From: Thiotrichaceae bacterium | GTDB lineage: Bacteria; Pseudomonadota; Gammaproteobacteria; Thiotrichales; Thiotrichaceae | Direction: 5' to 3' | NCBI GenBank assembly: GCA_027083815.1 | Contig: JALWMR010000086.1 | Location: 1-56,730, forward strand | Length of the DNA: 56,730 bases | Shown: piece by piece, positions 16,793 through 26,424 of the stretch | How positions within the stretch are numbered: the stretch's first letter is position 1 | Layout of the letters: each line of letters opens with the position of its first letter | The notes under the pieces: model-generated | The model's input: the letters and a program-made list of their open reading frames with translations, nothing else | What the model was told of the DNA's origin: nothing | The model's database searches: none | Program-made: the position numbers and the translations under genes

Positions 16793-17185
16793 TTATAGCT
16801 TTTCTATATCACTAATTGCCGCCTCAATATGCTGAGTAGCTAACGTAGCAACTTCTTTTACTGTTGCATTATTTTCAAGGCCGAGCACGGGATCTGGTGC
16901 CATAAAGTGTAAGATGGTTTCGCCATTTTCTTCGCGAACTGCGATGGTGCAAGGTAATAAAGCCCCTGCCTCTGGTGCTGCTTCAATAACCTGCTTTGCC
17001 ATGCCAGGATTGCAAGCACCTAAAATTCGATACGGTGCAATATCTTCGCCTAGTTTGTTTTTAATGGTCGCCTGAACATTGACCTCGCTAACAATACCTA
17101 ATTTGTGTTCCATTAAAACACCTTTTAGTGTTTCAATGGCTTGATCAATGGGTTGTTTAATCTTTGTGTTTAATGTGTATGACAT
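16793..17185 (-). CDS. DUF302 family protein
   Basis: A 130-residue DUF302 protein. The start at 17185 is chosen because GGAG lies about 7 nt before it (GGAGACTACAATG); an ATG at 17197 is also in frame. Visible features are the central YRILGACNPGMAKQVIE and the LLPCTIAVRE strand, typical of the family. The fold is small alpha/beta with no known biochemical role; relatives are often near heavy-metal or redox genes. It is a single gene, with a repeat copy just upstream. Confidence 0.92.
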   Translation of the reverse strand: MSYTLNTKIKQPIDQAIETLKGVLMEHKLGIVSEVNVQATIKNKLGEDIAPYRILGACNPGMAKQVIEAAPEAGALLPCTIAVREENGETILHFMAPDPVLGLENNATVKEVATLATQHIEAAISDIEKL

Positions 17186-17211
17186 TGTAGTCTCCATTTG
17201 TTTGCAATGAG

Positions 17212-17247
17212 CACAAAAGTGCCAAAAGGTGGGGGGTGTACTTTTAA
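17212..17247 (+). repeat. Short copy 7 of the GGGGGGTGTAC repeat family
   Basis: CACAAAAGTGCCAAAAGGT, a run of six G, then TGTACTTTTAAT. It lies about 30 bp upstream of the DUF302 start on the opposite strand, so it may overlap that gene's promoter. Confidence 0.85.
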
Positions 17248-17349
17248 TACTACTCTATAAGCATCTTAATCAGTGTTTTCTTAAGGCCGCGTAATGTAGT
17301 GTTTCTAATAACAGGATGCATTGATTATTATTAATCAGCGTATTCTTAA

Positions 17350-17931
17350 TCAAGGTAGTTTGAATGATTTCCCCCGAAGCATTTCAGATAAGCGAATTAA
17401 TGGCAGCCCGATTAAGGCTGTAGGGTCATCACCTTGCATGCGTTTAAACAGAGTAATCCCTAAACCTTCCGATTTGAAGCTACCTGCACAAAAGTAGGGC
17501 TTTTCTGCCTGTAGATAAGATTCAATTTCCTCTTTATCAAGCTTTCTAAAATCAACATGAAAAGGCACTAAATCAAGTTGATAAGTATTGTCACTGCTAT
17601 CATAGAGGCATAAACCGGTTAGAAAACTCACTCTTTTTCCGGAGCTTTCAGCGAGTTGCTTTCGGGCATTTTCATGATTGCCCGGCTTGCCACGAATAAT
17701 GCCGTCTAAAATTGAACATTGATCCGAAGCGATTATGAGTGAATCTGGGTGTCGCTGCGCAACGGCTTTGGCTTTTTCCAGTGATAAACGCAAGACATAA
17801 TCCTCTGGTGACTCATCTGCTAAGGGTGTTTCATCAATATCAGGTGAATCAACGCTAAAATCCAGTTGCAGACGTTCTAATAATTCACGTCGAAACGGAG
17901 ATGTGGAGCCTAGTACCAGTTGTTTAGCCAT
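17350..17931 (-). CDS. Maf-family nucleotide pyrophosphatase (YceF-like, m7GTP)
   Basis: A 193-residue Maf protein. Motifs: LGSTSPFRRELLERL (about 7-21) for nucleotide binding, DIDETP, the conserved LSLEKAKAV and SDQ (ASDQCSILDG), and the C-terminal GLPLIRLSEML. Maf proteins hydrolyse modified nucleoside triphosphates; the YceF branch prefers 7-methyl-GTP. This branch is supported by the divergent position next to yceD-rpmF, its usual neighbourhood in gammaproteobacteria. Confidence 0.93.
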   Translation of the reverse strand: MAKQLVLGSTSPFRRELLERLQLDFSVDSPDIDETPLADESPEDYVLRLSLEKAKAVAQRHPDSLIIASDQCSILDGIIRGKPGNHENARKQLAESSGKRVSFLTGLCLYDSSDNTYQLDLVPFHVDFRKLDKEEIESYLQAEKPYFCAGSFKSEGLGITLFKRMQGDDPTALIGLPLIRLSEMLRGKSFKLP

Positions 17932-18053
17932 GAAAAAGAGTATGTAAAAAGAAAAGGGAGGCGAATTGTACTAAAAAAGCTATTAAAAAACTGCATTATT
18001 ATGTCAAAAAGATCTTTACACAAAGGTATAAGGGTACCTATAATTCCGCTCTT

Positions 18054-18650
18054 ATGTCGAAGAACAGTTCTGTACAGCGTTTACCTGTAGAAGTTGACCC
18101 GTATCGCTTGGTTGAGCAAGGGCGAATCTACGAAGGAAGGATCCCTCAGAGTGATTTTCCTCGCTTAAAAGAACAACTGTTTAATGACAATAAAAATGAT
18201 CAAACAAGACTAGTTGATAAAGGTGCAAGTGATAATCTAATACAGGTTAAATTAGAGTTTACCCGTACTAAGACAAATTTGCCTGTTATTGTCGGCACCA
18301 TAAAGGCGGCGCTCGAAATGCCCTGTCAGCGCTGTTTGCAAAGCGAGACAGTGCCTTTGGAAACCTCGTTTGAAGTTGTTCTTGTAAGTAACGATGCTGA
18401 AGCACAACGATTGCAAGAAGGTTATGATACCTGGCTAGTTGAGGATCAACGATTATTTATACAGGATTTTATTGAAGATGAAATCCTGTTGGCATTGCCT
18501 TTTGTGGTGAGTCACAAAACCTGTGAGCCAGCAAAGGCATTGATTGAAGCCTCACCCGATAATATTATAATTGACGGTGATGCACAGACTGATGAAACAC
18601 AGGAAAAAGAGAATCCTTTTGCTGTGCTGAAAGATTTAAAACTTAATTAA
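18054..18650 (+). CDS. yceD: YceD/DUF177 family protein (23S rRNA accumulation protein)
   Basis: A 198-residue DUF177 protein. The central MPCQRCLQ (about 89-96) is the family's Cys-x-x-Cys hallmark, and EDEILLALPFV (about 141-151) is conserved. The gene nearly always precedes rpmF. The E. coli member is needed for normal 23S rRNA levels. It is the first gene of the yceD-rpmF-plsX-fabH group and is divergent from maf. Confidence 0.93.
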   Translation: MSKNSSVQRLPVEVDPYRLVEQGRIYEGRIPQSDFPRLKEQLFNDNKNDQTRLVDKGASDNLIQVKLEFTRTKTNLPVIVGTIKAALEMPCQRCLQSETVPLETSFEVVLVSNDAEAQRLQEGYDTWLVEDQRLFIQDFIEDEILLALPFVVSHKTCEPAKALIEASPDNIIIDGDAQTDETQEKENPFAVLKDLKLN

Positions 18651-18690
18651 TTTAGATGAAAAGAGCATATGCTCTTAAATGGAGTAACCC

Positions 18691-18894
18691 ATGGCAGTAC
18701 AAAAAAGTAAAGTAACGCGTTCTCGTAGAGGCCAGCGTCGCTCACATGATTCTTTAAAGAACCCAACCTTGTCAACAGACCCTGTATCTGGTGAGACACA
18801 TCTGCGTCACCACATGACACCCGATGGTTTTTATCGTGGTCGTCAAATTATCGCATCTCCAGTTGAGATGGACGATGAGGATGACGAAGAATAA
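18691..18894 (+). CDS. rpmF: 50S ribosomal protein L32
   Basis: A 67-residue L32 starting [20 protein letters not shown], an unmistakable signature, with [16 protein letters not shown] in the second half. It is about ten residues longer than E. coli L32 because of an acidic tail (MDDEDDEE). The ATG has GGAG with suitable spacing. An intrinsic terminator follows, so rpmF can be expressed apart from plsX. Confidence 0.98.
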   Translation: MAVQKSKVTRSRRGQRRSHDSLKNPTLSTDPVSGETHLRHHMTPDGFYRGRQIIASPVEMDDEDDEE

Positions 18895-18925
18895 ACCAGC
18901 ACGTTTTTTTCAAATATTTTTATAG

Positions 18926-18952
18926 ATCGCGGGCATGTCCCGCGATTTTTTG
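18926..18952 (+). terminator. Intrinsic terminator between rpmF and plsX
   Basis: A perfect 8-bp GC-rich stem ATCGCGGG/CCCGCGAT with a 5-nt loop is followed by TTTTTTG. It would partly uncouple ribosomal-protein expression from the phospholipid and fatty-acid genes downstream. Confidence 0.9.
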
Positions 18953-18990
18953 TAGTACCATACGCTCCATAAAAAAATGGTAAGTTTCAA

Positions 18991-20007
18991 ATGGACTCAT
19001 TATTTCGTATTGCAATTGATACCATGAGTGGTGACAACGGCCTTGAGGCAGTTGTGCCAGCCGCTGTAATGTTTTTAAAGGAGCATGATGATACTATTTT
19101 GACTCTGGTTGGTGATGAAACTTTACTAAGATCAGAGCTTAAAAGGCTGAAACAGACTGATAATGAAAGATTAATTGTTCAGCATGCCTCGCAAGTTGTT
19201 ACCATGGATGAGTCGCCGGCCCTGGCACTGCGTGGTAAAAAAGATTCTTCCATGAGAGTTGCCATCAATCTGGTCAAGTCAGGAGATGCCGATGCAGCGG
19301 TTAGCGCAGGAAATACCGGCGCGCTGATGGCAACTGGTCGTTTTGTGTTACGCATGTTGCCGGGTATTGATCGACCCGCTATTTGTACCGCTATTCCGGC
19401 CTCCAAAGGCCACACCTATATGTTGGATCTGGGGGCTAATATTGATTCAACATCCGAACATCTTTATCAATTTGCCGTCATGGGTTCTGAACTAGTTCGT
19501 GCTATTGATGGGATAGATAGCCCAAGAGTGGGTCTGCTCAATATCGGTTCGGAAGACATGAAGGGCAATGAACAGGTAAAAGCGGCCCATGAAAGACTTC
19601 AAAGCGGTGAGTTTAATTACATTGGTTTTGCCGAGGGTGATGATATTTTTCATGGTGATGTTGATGTCATCGTCTGCGATGGCTTTGTAGGAAATGTCGC
19701 ATTAAAAACATCGGAAGGTTTGGCGAAAATGCTTTCGCAGGAAATTAAGGCGGGTTATATGAAGAACCTTTATACCAGGTTTGTTGCCTTGATTTCATAC
19801 CCTGTATTAAAAGCATTCAGAGATCGCTTCGATCATCGTCGCTACAACGGTGCCAGCTTTTTGGGCTTAAAAGGTATTGTTATTAAAAGCCATGGTGGAG
19901 CCGATAGTCTGGCTTTTTCTTATGCCATTAATATTGCCCGCAAGGCCGTTATGGAAAAAGTACCTGAGCGAATTGAGCAGCACCTGCAAAAGCATCTGGT
20001 TGATTAG
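18991..20007 (+). CDS. plsX: Phosphate acyltransferase PlsX
   Basis: The protein has 338 residues. PlsX makes acyl-phosphate from acyl-ACP, the first step toward phosphatidic acid. Conserved features are DTMSGDNGLEAVVPA near the N-terminus, SAGNTGALMA (about 104-113), MLDLGAN and VCDGFVGNVALK. The start is 38 bp after the terminator, with GGTAAG upstream. fabH follows after 90 bp. Confidence 0.97.
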   Translation: MDSLFRIAIDTMSGDNGLEAVVPAAVMFLKEHDDTILTLVGDETLLRSELKRLKQTDNERLIVQHASQVVTMDESPALALRGKKDSSMRVAINLVKSGDADAAVSAGNTGALMATGRFVLRMLPGIDRPAICTAIPASKGHTYMLDLGANIDSTSEHLYQFAVMGSELVRAIDGIDSPRVGLLNIGSEDMKGNEQVKAAHERLQSGEFNYIGFAEGDDIFHGDVDVIVCDGFVGNVALKTSEGLAKMLSQEIKAGYMKNLYTRFVALISYPVLKAFRDRFDHRRYNGASFLGLKGIVIKSHGGADSLAFSYAINIARKAVMEKVPERIEQHLQKHLVD

Positions 20008-20097
20008 CATCTGCTTGATTAATAATTACGTTAGCTATTATATTGGTGGTTGGTTTGATACTTTTGGCTGCCACCGAGCTGAGATAAGGATAAAACA

Positions 20098-21069
20098 TTG
20101 AAATATTCACGCATTACCGGCACGGGCAGTTACTTGCCCGAAAAAGTATTAAACAATTACGATCTGGAAAAAATGGTTGATACCTCGCATGAGTGGATTG
20201 TTGAGCGCACCGGTATAGAAAAACGTCATATTGCTGAAGAAGGGCAATCAACCAGCGACCTTGCTGAAATTGCCGCCAAAAATGCCATGGAAATGGCGGG
20301 CAAAACAGCAGATGATATTGACCTTGTTATTGTCGCGACCACCACCCCCGATCTGATTTTTCCTAGTACCGCCTGTTTATTGCAAAAAAAACTGGGTATT
20401 ACCAATAGCGCCACTGCATTTGATATTCAGGCCGTTTGTACCGGTTTTGTTTATGCTCTGGGTATTGCCGACAAGTTTATCAAAAGCAGTACACATAAAT
20501 GTGCTCTGGTTGTCGGTGCTGAGACACTTTCTAATATTTTGGACTGGACAGACAGGTCAACCTGTATTTTGTTTGCTGATGGTGCTGGAGCGGTGGTACT
20601 GGAAGAGAGCGATGAACCGGGCATTTTATCAACCCATTTACACGCTGATGGTAAATATGATGAATTGCTTCGTACTAAAGGTGGCCTTTCTAAAAATAAA
20701 GAATTACTTGATTCGGGTGGTGCTTTTGTTGAAATGAGAGGCAATGAAGTGTTTCGTGTGGCAGTTAATACCCTTGGCCGCATTGTGGACGAAACACTTG
20801 AAGCCAATAATATGAAGAAGTCAGATGTAGACTGGTTAGTGCCACATCAGGCTAATATTCGTATTATTAATGCAACCGCTAAAAAGCTTAAAATATCTAC
20901 CGATCGTGTGGTAGTTACAGTACATGAACACGGTAATACCTCAGCAGCGTCTGTGCCGCTAGCTCTAGATGCCGCCGTGCGTGATGGGCGCATAAAACGC
21001 GGTGAAACCATCTTGCTGGAGGCCTTTGGTGGCGGTTTTACATGGGGTTCTGCTTTACTTAAGTATTAA
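20098..21069 (+). CDS. fabH: 3-oxoacyl-ACP synthase III (KASIII) FabH
   Basis: A 323-residue KASIII that condenses acetyl-CoA with malonyl-ACP to start fatty-acid synthesis. The catalytic triad is visible: Cys in [10 protein letters not shown] (about 113), His in PHQANIRI and Asn in EHGNTSAAS. The start is a TTG preceded by AAGGA; the N-terminus [14 protein letters not shown] aligns well with known FabH starts. The canonical next genes (fabD, fabG, acpP) are absent; uvrC follows. Confidence 0.97.
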   Translation: MKYSRITGTGSYLPEKVLNNYDLEKMVDTSHEWIVERTGIEKRHIAEEGQSTSDLAEIAAKNAMEMAGKTADDIDLVIVATTTPDLIFPSTACLLQKKLGITNSATAFDIQAVCTGFVYALGIADKFIKSSTHKCALVVGAETLSNILDWTDRSTCILFADGAGAVVLEESDEPGILSTHLHADGKYDELLRTKGGLSKNKELLDSGGAFVEMRGNEVFRVAVNTLGRIVDETLEANNMKKSDVDWLVPHQANIRIINATAKKLKISTDRVVVTVHEHGNTSAASVPLALDAAVRDGRIKRGETILLEAFGGGFTWGSALLKY

Positions 21070-21111
21070 AATTAAGTATTAAATCACAATTTAGTTATCT
21101 AAATAGTATAT

Positions 21112-21150
21112 TAAAAGTACACCCCCCCCACTTTTTGGCGTTTTTCTCGG
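21112..21150 (-). repeat. Short copy 8 of the GGGGGGTGTAC repeat family, abutting uvrC
   Basis: On the minus strand: GCCGAGAAAAACGCCAAAAA, then GT with eight G, then TGTACTTTTAA. Its edge lies within 3 bp of the likely uvrC ATG (21153), so the normal upstream region and Shine-Dalgarno of uvrC have been replaced by repeat sequence. Confidence 0.88.
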
Positions 21151-21152
21151 CT

Positions 21153-22985
21153 ATGGTAGATTCAGAAGGTTCTTTTGATAGCAAAGCTTTCCTGAAAACG
21201 GTTCCTCATAAGCCCGGCGTGTATCGAATGCTGTCTGCCGATGGCACTGTCCTCTATGTTGGTAAGGCAAAGGATTTGCGCGGCCGCGTTTCTAGCTATT
21301 TTCGCTCCAATCTGGTTAATTCACGAATTTATTCGATGGTAAAGCAGATTCGGGATGTGCAGATTACGCTGACCAATACTGAAGCTGAAGCCTTACTCCT
21401 TGAAAGCAACCTCATTAAAAAACATTACCCCCGTTATAATATCCTGTTGCGTGATGACAAAAGCTATCCCTATATTTATCTATCGGCACATCGTTATCCC
21501 CGCTTAACGTTTCATCGTGGCGCACGTAAAGGCAAGGGCCAATACTTTGGTCCTTATCCCAGTGCTGGTGCGGTGCGTGAAACCTTGAATTTATTACAAA
21601 AACTTTTTCTAGTGCGCCAATGTGAAGATAGCTATTTTAGTAATCGCTCTCGTCCCTGCCTGCAATACCAGATTGAACGTTGTAGCGCCCCGTGTACTCA
21701 GGAAATATCGGAAGAAGATTATCAGCAGGGTGTGCGTCATACGGTACAGTTTTTGCAAGGCAAGAGTCAGCAGGTTATCAATGAGTTAGTGCAATTAATG
21801 GATCAGAGTTCTGTGCGTCTGGAGTTTGAGCAAGCCGCGCTCTATCGGGATCAAATAGAAAAGCTGCGTCAGGTATCACAACAGCAAAGTATTAGCGGAG
21901 GGCAGGGCGATGTTGATGTGATAGCCTGTCAGTTTGCATCCAATACCGCCAGTGTACAGGTGTTAACTATCCGCAAGGGTAATAATCTGGGTAATAAAAA
22001 TTTCTTCCCCAAAGTGCCTGATTATTACAAAGATGAAGAAATCAATGAATCAATTATCATTGCCTCATTTATTGCTCAATATTATATGAGCCGTGAAATT
22101 CCAGCCGAAGTCATTTTAAGTCATAAGCCGAATGATTTGGAAACGCTACAGGAAATGTTATCCCTAAAAGCAGAACGAAAAGTGGGTCTATCGTATCGCT
22201 TACGTGGAGACCGTTCACGCTGGGTTGAAATGGCGTTGCAAAATGCACAATATGCACTAAACACCCATTTAGCATCAAAGGCGGGCATACAAAAACGGGT
22301 ACTTGCCCTGCAAAATGAACTGAACCTGGATTACATTCCGGCACGAATGGAGTGTTTTGATATTAGTCATACCATGGGGGAGGCAACGGTTGCTTCCTGT
22401 GTGGTATTTGGTCTGGAAGGCGCAATCAAATCTGAATACCGGCGTTATAATATTAAGGACATCGTCGGTGGTGACGATTATGCCGCCATGAAACAGGTGC
22501 TTGGCAGACGCTTTAAAAAGGTGAAGGAAGGTGATACAAAATTACCTGATATAGTGTTTATAGATGGCGGTAAAGGGCAGGTATCACAAGCTATTCAAGT
22601 CTTGCAGGATTTACAAATTAATGGTGTTGATATTATTGGCGTGACCAAAGGGGAGGGTCGTCGTCAAGATATGGACACCTTAACCATCGGCAAGCAAAAA
22701 ATAATGTTGCCAGCACACTCCAGTGCGCTACACTTAATTCAGCAAATTAGGGATGAAGCACACCGTTTTGCCATAACGGGGCATCGTCAACGGCGACAAA
22801 AGACAAGAAATACCTCGCCATTAGAGGGCATCGAAGGGCTGGGGCCAAAACGTCGTCAAAGCTTGCTAAAACAATTCGGTGGAATCCGCGCAATTACCCG
22901 TGCAAGTGTGGATGAATTAAGCAAAGTAAAAGGAATTAGTGCGTCTCTTGCACAAAAGATTTATGATGTATTTCATAGTGAATGA
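21153..22985 (+). CDS. uvrC: Excinuclease ABC subunit C (UvrC)
   Basis: A 610-residue UvrC, the nuclease that cuts on both sides of DNA lesions in nucleotide-excision repair. It has the GIY-YIG domain (GVYRMLSADGTVLYVGKA, about 22-39), the UVR motif region (about 205-240), the RNase-H-like endonuclease domain (CFDISHTMGE, FIDGGKGQ, DEAHRFA) and C-terminal helix-hairpin-helix motifs (GLGPKRRQSLLKQFGG). The ATG at 21153 fits family N-termini (DSKAFLKTVPHKPG); an in-frame TTG at 21135 lies in the repeat. I see no Shine-Dalgarno before 21153. Confidence 0.97.
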   Translation: MVDSEGSFDSKAFLKTVPHKPGVYRMLSADGTVLYVGKAKDLRGRVSSYFRSNLVNSRIYSMVKQIRDVQITLTNTEAEALLLESNLIKKHYPRYNILLRDDKSYPYIYLSAHRYPRLTFHRGARKGKGQYFGPYPSAGAVRETLNLLQKLFLVRQCEDSYFSNRSRPCLQYQIERCSAPCTQEISEEDYQQGVRHTVQFLQGKSQQVINELVQLMDQSSVRLEFEQAALYRDQIEKLRQVSQQQSISGGQGDVDVIACQFASNTASVQVLTIRKGNNLGNKNFFPKVPDYYKDEEINESIIIASFIAQYYMSREIPAEVILSHKPNDLETLQEMLSLKAERKVGLSYRLRGDRSRWVEMALQNAQYALNTHLASKAGIQKRVLALQNELNLDYIPARMECFDISHTMGEATVASCVVFGLEGAIKSEYRRYNIKDIVGGDDYAAMKQVLGRRFKKVKEGDTKLPDIVFIDGGKGQVSQAIQVLQDLQINGVDIIGVTKGEGRRQDMDTLTIGKQKIMLPAHSSALHLIQQIRDEAHRFAITGHRQRRQKTRNTSPLEGIEGLGPKRRQSLLKQFGGIRAITRASVDELSKVKGISASLAQKIYDVFHSE

Positions 22986-23017
22986 AATAAATAATTAACC
23001 TGTTAAAGAAGTAAAAA

Positions 23018-23557
23018 GTGACCTTCAATTTACCCATTTTTCTGACCATCTTACGCATTGCAGCCATACCTCTAATTGTGTTGTTTTTTTATTTGGAAAT
23101 GCCTCTTACTGCCTCAACAATCTTTGGCCTGGCAGGATTAACGGACCTTCTTGATGGCTACCTGGCCAGAAAATATAATCAGGAATCGCGTTTTGGTGCC
23201 TTTCTCGATCCGGTTGCAGATAAGCTACTCGTTACCGTTGCACTGTTGTTAATCGTTGAAAGAGAGGGTGAATTCTGGATAAGCATAGCAGCCATTATCA
23301 TTATTTCTCGTGAGATAATTATTTCAGCCCTGCGTGAGTGGATGGCAGAAACCGGGCAGCGCAGCAAGGTTGCGGTTGCTTATATAGGCAAGGTAAAGGC
23401 AGTGACTCAAATATTCGCCCTGATCTTTCTACTGTACAATCAGGACTTATGGGGCATGCCACTACGAGAGGTTGGTCTGGTTTTTCTTGTCATTGCCATC
23501 GTGCTAACTGTGATTTCAATGGTGCAGTATTTAAAATCAGCCTTTATGGGCAAATAA
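23018..23557 (+). CDS. pgsA: CDP-diacylglycerol-glycerol-3-phosphate 3-phosphatidyltransferase PgsA
   Basis: A 179-residue integral membrane enzyme making phosphatidylglycerol phosphate. The CDP-alcohol phosphotransferase signature is intact (LLDGYLARKY and FGAFLDPVADK, about 42-70). The start is GTG at 23018. There are four or more hydrophobic segments. It follows uvrC by 32 bp; uvrC-pgsA is a common pair. Confidence 0.96.
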   Translation: MTFNLPIFLTILRIAAIPLIVLFFYLEMPLTASTIFGLAGLTDLLDGYLARKYNQESRFGAFLDPVADKLLVTVALLLIVEREGEFWISIAAIIIISREIIISALREWMAETGQRSKVAVAYIGKVKAVTQIFALIFLLYNQDLWGMPLREVGLVFLVIAIVLTVISMVQYLKSAFMGK

Positions 23558-23569
23558 TTGCTTGTTGCC

Positions 23570-23606
23570 GAGAAAAGTGTGAAAAAGTAGGGGGGTGTAC
23601 TTTTTA
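23570..23606 (+). repeat. Short copy 9 of the GGGGGGTGTAC repeat family
   Basis: GAGAAAAGTGTGAAAAAGTA, then six G in total with TGTACTTTTTA. It sits between the convergent pgsA and L,D-transpeptidase genes, where a bidirectional terminator would be expected. Confidence 0.87.
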
Positions 23607-23629
23607 CTTACTATTCTCTGTATCCATCA

Positions 23630-24223
23630 CTATCTTTCGTGCAAATTCCTCACTATATCAACCAGCGTACCCACGTTTACATGCTCGAACAAGTCTATAA
23701 CTGCCTGATTAGCCATACGAATGCAGCCATGTGAGGCCGGCGATCCTAATCGGCCTTCTTCCTGGGTTCCGTGAATATAAATATAGCGCTTATAAGTATC
23801 ATTACTGCCGCCTTTATTGATGCCTGCCTGCAAACCGCTTAACCAGAGTATGCGGGAGGTAATAAGATCCTCTGTGCTGCGGCTATCTTTTTCTGTCAAT
23901 ATTCTGGCTGTTTTGCCGGTATTGATTCGTCCTTTAAAGATGCTGCACAGTGGTGCATTATCGCCAATTTTTTCTGCAATAAGGTGTACACCCAGAGGCG
24001 TTTGATAACTGCCTGAAAGGTTACCTGTTCCTGCTTTGGCTGATGAAATGGGAAAGCTGCCAATAAGTTTGTTGCCTTGCATAAGAAACAAACGTTGTTC
24101 GCTTATTGATATTATAATAATGGGTGCAAAAGGGTCTTTTGGGTAATGACTGAGAAAATGTTCTTTTAAATAATCCAGCCTGTGTAATAAGGGCTGGATA
24201 TGGGCTTCATTCTGCTTAGTCAC
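23630..24223 (-). CDS. L,D-transpeptidase (YkuD domain) protein
   Basis: A 197-residue protein with a YkuD fold at about 35-195. The active-site pattern is seen as [10 protein letters not shown] followed by SHGCIRM, with the catalytic Cys. No clear signal peptide is encoded, which is unusual for an enzyme that cross-links peptidoglycan. The start is a GTG overlapping the purF stop by 8 bp, so it is translationally coupled to purF; an alternative role such as an intracellular carboxypeptidase-like activity cannot be excluded. Confidence 0.9.
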   Translation of the reverse strand: MTKQNEAHIQPLLHRLDYLKEHFLSHYPKDPFAPIIIISISEQRLFLMQGNKLIGSFPISSAKAGTGNLSGSYQTPLGVHLIAEKIGDNAPLCSIFKGRINTGKTARILTEKDSRSTEDLITSRILWLSGLQAGINKGGSNDTYKRYIYIHGTQEEGRLGSPASHGCIRMANQAVIDLFEHVNVGTLVDIVRNLHER

Positions 24224-25718
24224 TATCGGTCATGTCGATGGCAACCATGTCTTCGACTTTTTTCTTATTGGCATCGTTGCGCATTTCTTCCAGATCAGAA
24301 AAATAGTTTCCCGATTCGCCAGTTATATATTCGCCGGTAAAAACAGAGCAGTCAAAGGATTTTAGGGAGGGGTTGCCCACTTGAACGGCATCAATCAAGT
24401 CATCAAGCTCCTGATATACCAGGCGGTCGGCACCGATTTCTTTAGCGACCTCTGCTTCTGTTCTGCCGTGTGCTATCAGTTCATTGGCGGCGGGCATGTC
24501 GATTCCATAAATATTCGGATAACGGATGGCAGGCGAAGCTGAGGCAAAATAAACATTTTTTGCGCCTGAATCGCGAGCCATTTGTACGATTTCACGAGAG
24601 GTTGTGCCGCGCACAATGGAGTCATCGACCAGCATGACATTTTTACCTTTAAACTCAATATCAAGTGGGTTAAGTTTACGGCGCACCGATTTTTTTCGCT
24701 GTGTTTGCCCTGGCATAATAAAGGTACGACCGATATAACGATTTTTGATGTAACCTTCGCGGTAGGGCACCCCCAGGGTTATTGCCATTTCCAGTGCGGA
24801 GGTGCGACTGGTATCTGGAATCGGTATGACGACATCAATATCATGGTCAGGCCAGGTGCGCTGCACTTTCTCAGCCAGTTTGTGACCCATTCGCATACGC
24901 GCCTTGTGAACAAATACATTGTCGATAACCGAATCAGGACGCGCAAAATAGACATATTCAAAGATACAGGTGTTGTAGCGTGGTTTTTCGGTACATTGTT
25001 TGGTGTGTACTTCACCATCTTTTGTAATGAAAATTGCCTCGCCGGGCTCTATGTCGCGAACTATTTCATAGCCCTGAGTGACTAGTGCAACGCTTTCGGA
25101 GGCGAGCATGTGATCGGTGCCATTTTCTGTTTCACGTTTACCATATATGAGTGGGCGAATGCCATGTGGATCACGAAACCCAACGATGCCATCGCGGGTT
25201 ATCATGGCGACAACGGAATAGGCCCCCGTACATCGTTTGTGAACGCCGCTGACTGCGGTAAAGATTTCTTCAGGGTGTACCCTGTATGCTTTACACTTGT
25301 GTAATTCCTGAGCAAATATATTAAGCAGTATTTCTGAGTCTGAATTAGTATTTATATGGCGTCGGTCAATTTCGTAGATTTCTTTTTTTAAGGCTCTTGC
25401 ATTGGTTAAATTACCATTGTGGCCAAGAGAAATGCCGTAGGGAGAATTGACATAAAAAGGTTGAGCTTCAGAGGCAGATGAGGAGCCAGCAGTAGGGTAG
25501 CGTAAATGGCCAATTCCCATATTGCCAATTAGCTTTTTCATGTTTTTTTCGTGAAAGACTTCGTTTACAAGCCCGTTTTTACGACGAATATAAAGCCGCT
25601 TTCCATCGCTGGTTACCATGCCAGCAGCATCCTGGCCACGGTGTTGCAGGACCAGAAGCCCATCATAAATCTCTTGGTTAACAGGGGTGTTACTTAAAAT
25701 GCCAATAATTCCGCACAT
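24216..25718 (-). CDS. purF: Amidophosphoribosyltransferase PurF
   Basis: A 500-residue enzyme for the first committed step of purine synthesis: PRPP plus glutamine to phosphoribosylamine. The N-terminal nucleophile Cys2 (MCGIIGI), the class II glutaminase region (LGHNGNLTN) and the C-terminal PRPP loop ([13 protein letters not shown]) are present. cvpA is immediately upstream, as in E. coli. No purine operator was identified with confidence. Confidence 0.98.
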   Translation of the reverse strand: MCGIIGILSNTPVNQEIYDGLLVLQHRGQDAAGMVTSDGKRLYIRRKNGLVNEVFHEKNMKKLIGNMGIGHLRYPTAGSSSASEAQPFYVNSPYGISLGHNGNLTNARALKKEIYEIDRRHINTNSDSEILLNIFAQELHKCKAYRVHPEEIFTAVSGVHKRCTGAYSVVAMITRDGIVGFRDPHGIRPLIYGKRETENGTDHMLASESVALVTQGYEIVRDIEPGEAIFITKDGEVHTKQCTEKPRYNTCIFEYVYFARPDSVIDNVFVHKARMRMGHKLAEKVQRTWPDHDIDVVIPIPDTSRTSALEMAITLGVPYREGYIKNRYIGRTFIMPGQTQRKKSVRRKLNPLDIEFKGKNVMLVDDSIVRGTTSREIVQMARDSGAKNVYFASASPAIRYPNIYGIDMPAANELIAHGRTEAEVAKEIGADRLVYQELDDLIDAVQVGNPSLKSFDCSVFTGEYITGESGNYFSDLEEMRNDANKKKVEDMVAIDMTDSD

Positions 25719-25798
25719 GGGTAAGTCGTCCGAACGTTATAATACGTTTAGTAAGTGGTGGTTTGTAGCCAGTTTTTTGATAGTAATCATACAGGGTC

Positions 25799-26374
25799 TT
25801 ACTGGTTTGATGAATCCGGGGTTGAGGTGTCGCTGGGTACGATTGTATTGACAGGTATATCCTTTTTGTTTTGTCCCAGATTCTGATCGATATATTGGTT
25901 GAAATCTTCAGGTATCTGCGTTTTTATCCATTCAGTGGCTTCCTGAAACTTGGGTATAAATCGGGATTGCTGCCAGTCAACTTGTTTAGGTAGCTCAGTA
26001 AGGCTTAAGAGCATTACTAACAAGGTTATGGCTAATGCGCCCAGGACTATGCCCAGTCCGGTGCCTAGAATACGATCAAAAGTGCCTAGTCCAATAGCCG
26101 ATACTGCTTTGCTGAATAAAAAGTTGATGATGGCTCCCGCCAGTAAAACACCCAAAAGAATAAGTAAAAATGCCAGGCCGGTTTGAGCAACCTCACTACC
26201 GAGTTTAATGGGTAAGGCACTTGCTAAAGCATCTTTATATTTGATTGCAAGAAGAATGGCGGCTGTCCACGTGGCTATAAAAATGCCCATCCAGACCAGG
26301 CCTCTCATAAAACCAATCAAGGCGGTAATTAAAATAATGACAACAATCGCAATATCAAAATAGTTGATATCCAT
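25799..26374 (-). CDS. cvpA: CvpA family inner-membrane protein
   Basis: A 191-residue CvpA/colicin V production protein with four hydrophobic segments (about 5-25, 30-45, 63-88 and 103-125) and a polar, acidic C-terminus. The early motif ITALIGFMRGLVW is typical. The start at 26374 follows AAGGA with 7-nt spacing; a GTG two codons earlier is too close to that site. It is placed between dedD and purF as expected. Confidence 0.94.
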   Translation of the reverse strand: MDINYFDIAIVVIILITALIGFMRGLVWMGIFIATWTAAILLAIKYKDALASALPIKLGSEVAQTGLAFLLILLGVLLAGAIINFLFSKAVSAIGLGTFDRILGTGLGIVLGALAITLLVMLLSLTELPKQVDWQQSRFIPKFQEATEWIKTQIPEDFNQYIDQNLGQNKKDIPVNTIVPSDTSTPDSSNQ

Positions 26375-26424
26375 CAGCACGTCCTTTCCATGTAGCCTTC
26401 GCTATTTATATGTTTAGCCAAAAT

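Noticed and set aside
23570-23606. Short repeat copies read as plain intrinsic terminators
   Set aside because: They lie between convergent genes in several cases, but the AAAGTA/TACTTT stem is AU-rich and weak with a G-rich loop. Other copies are upstream of genes or inside thiB, so termination cannot be their general role.
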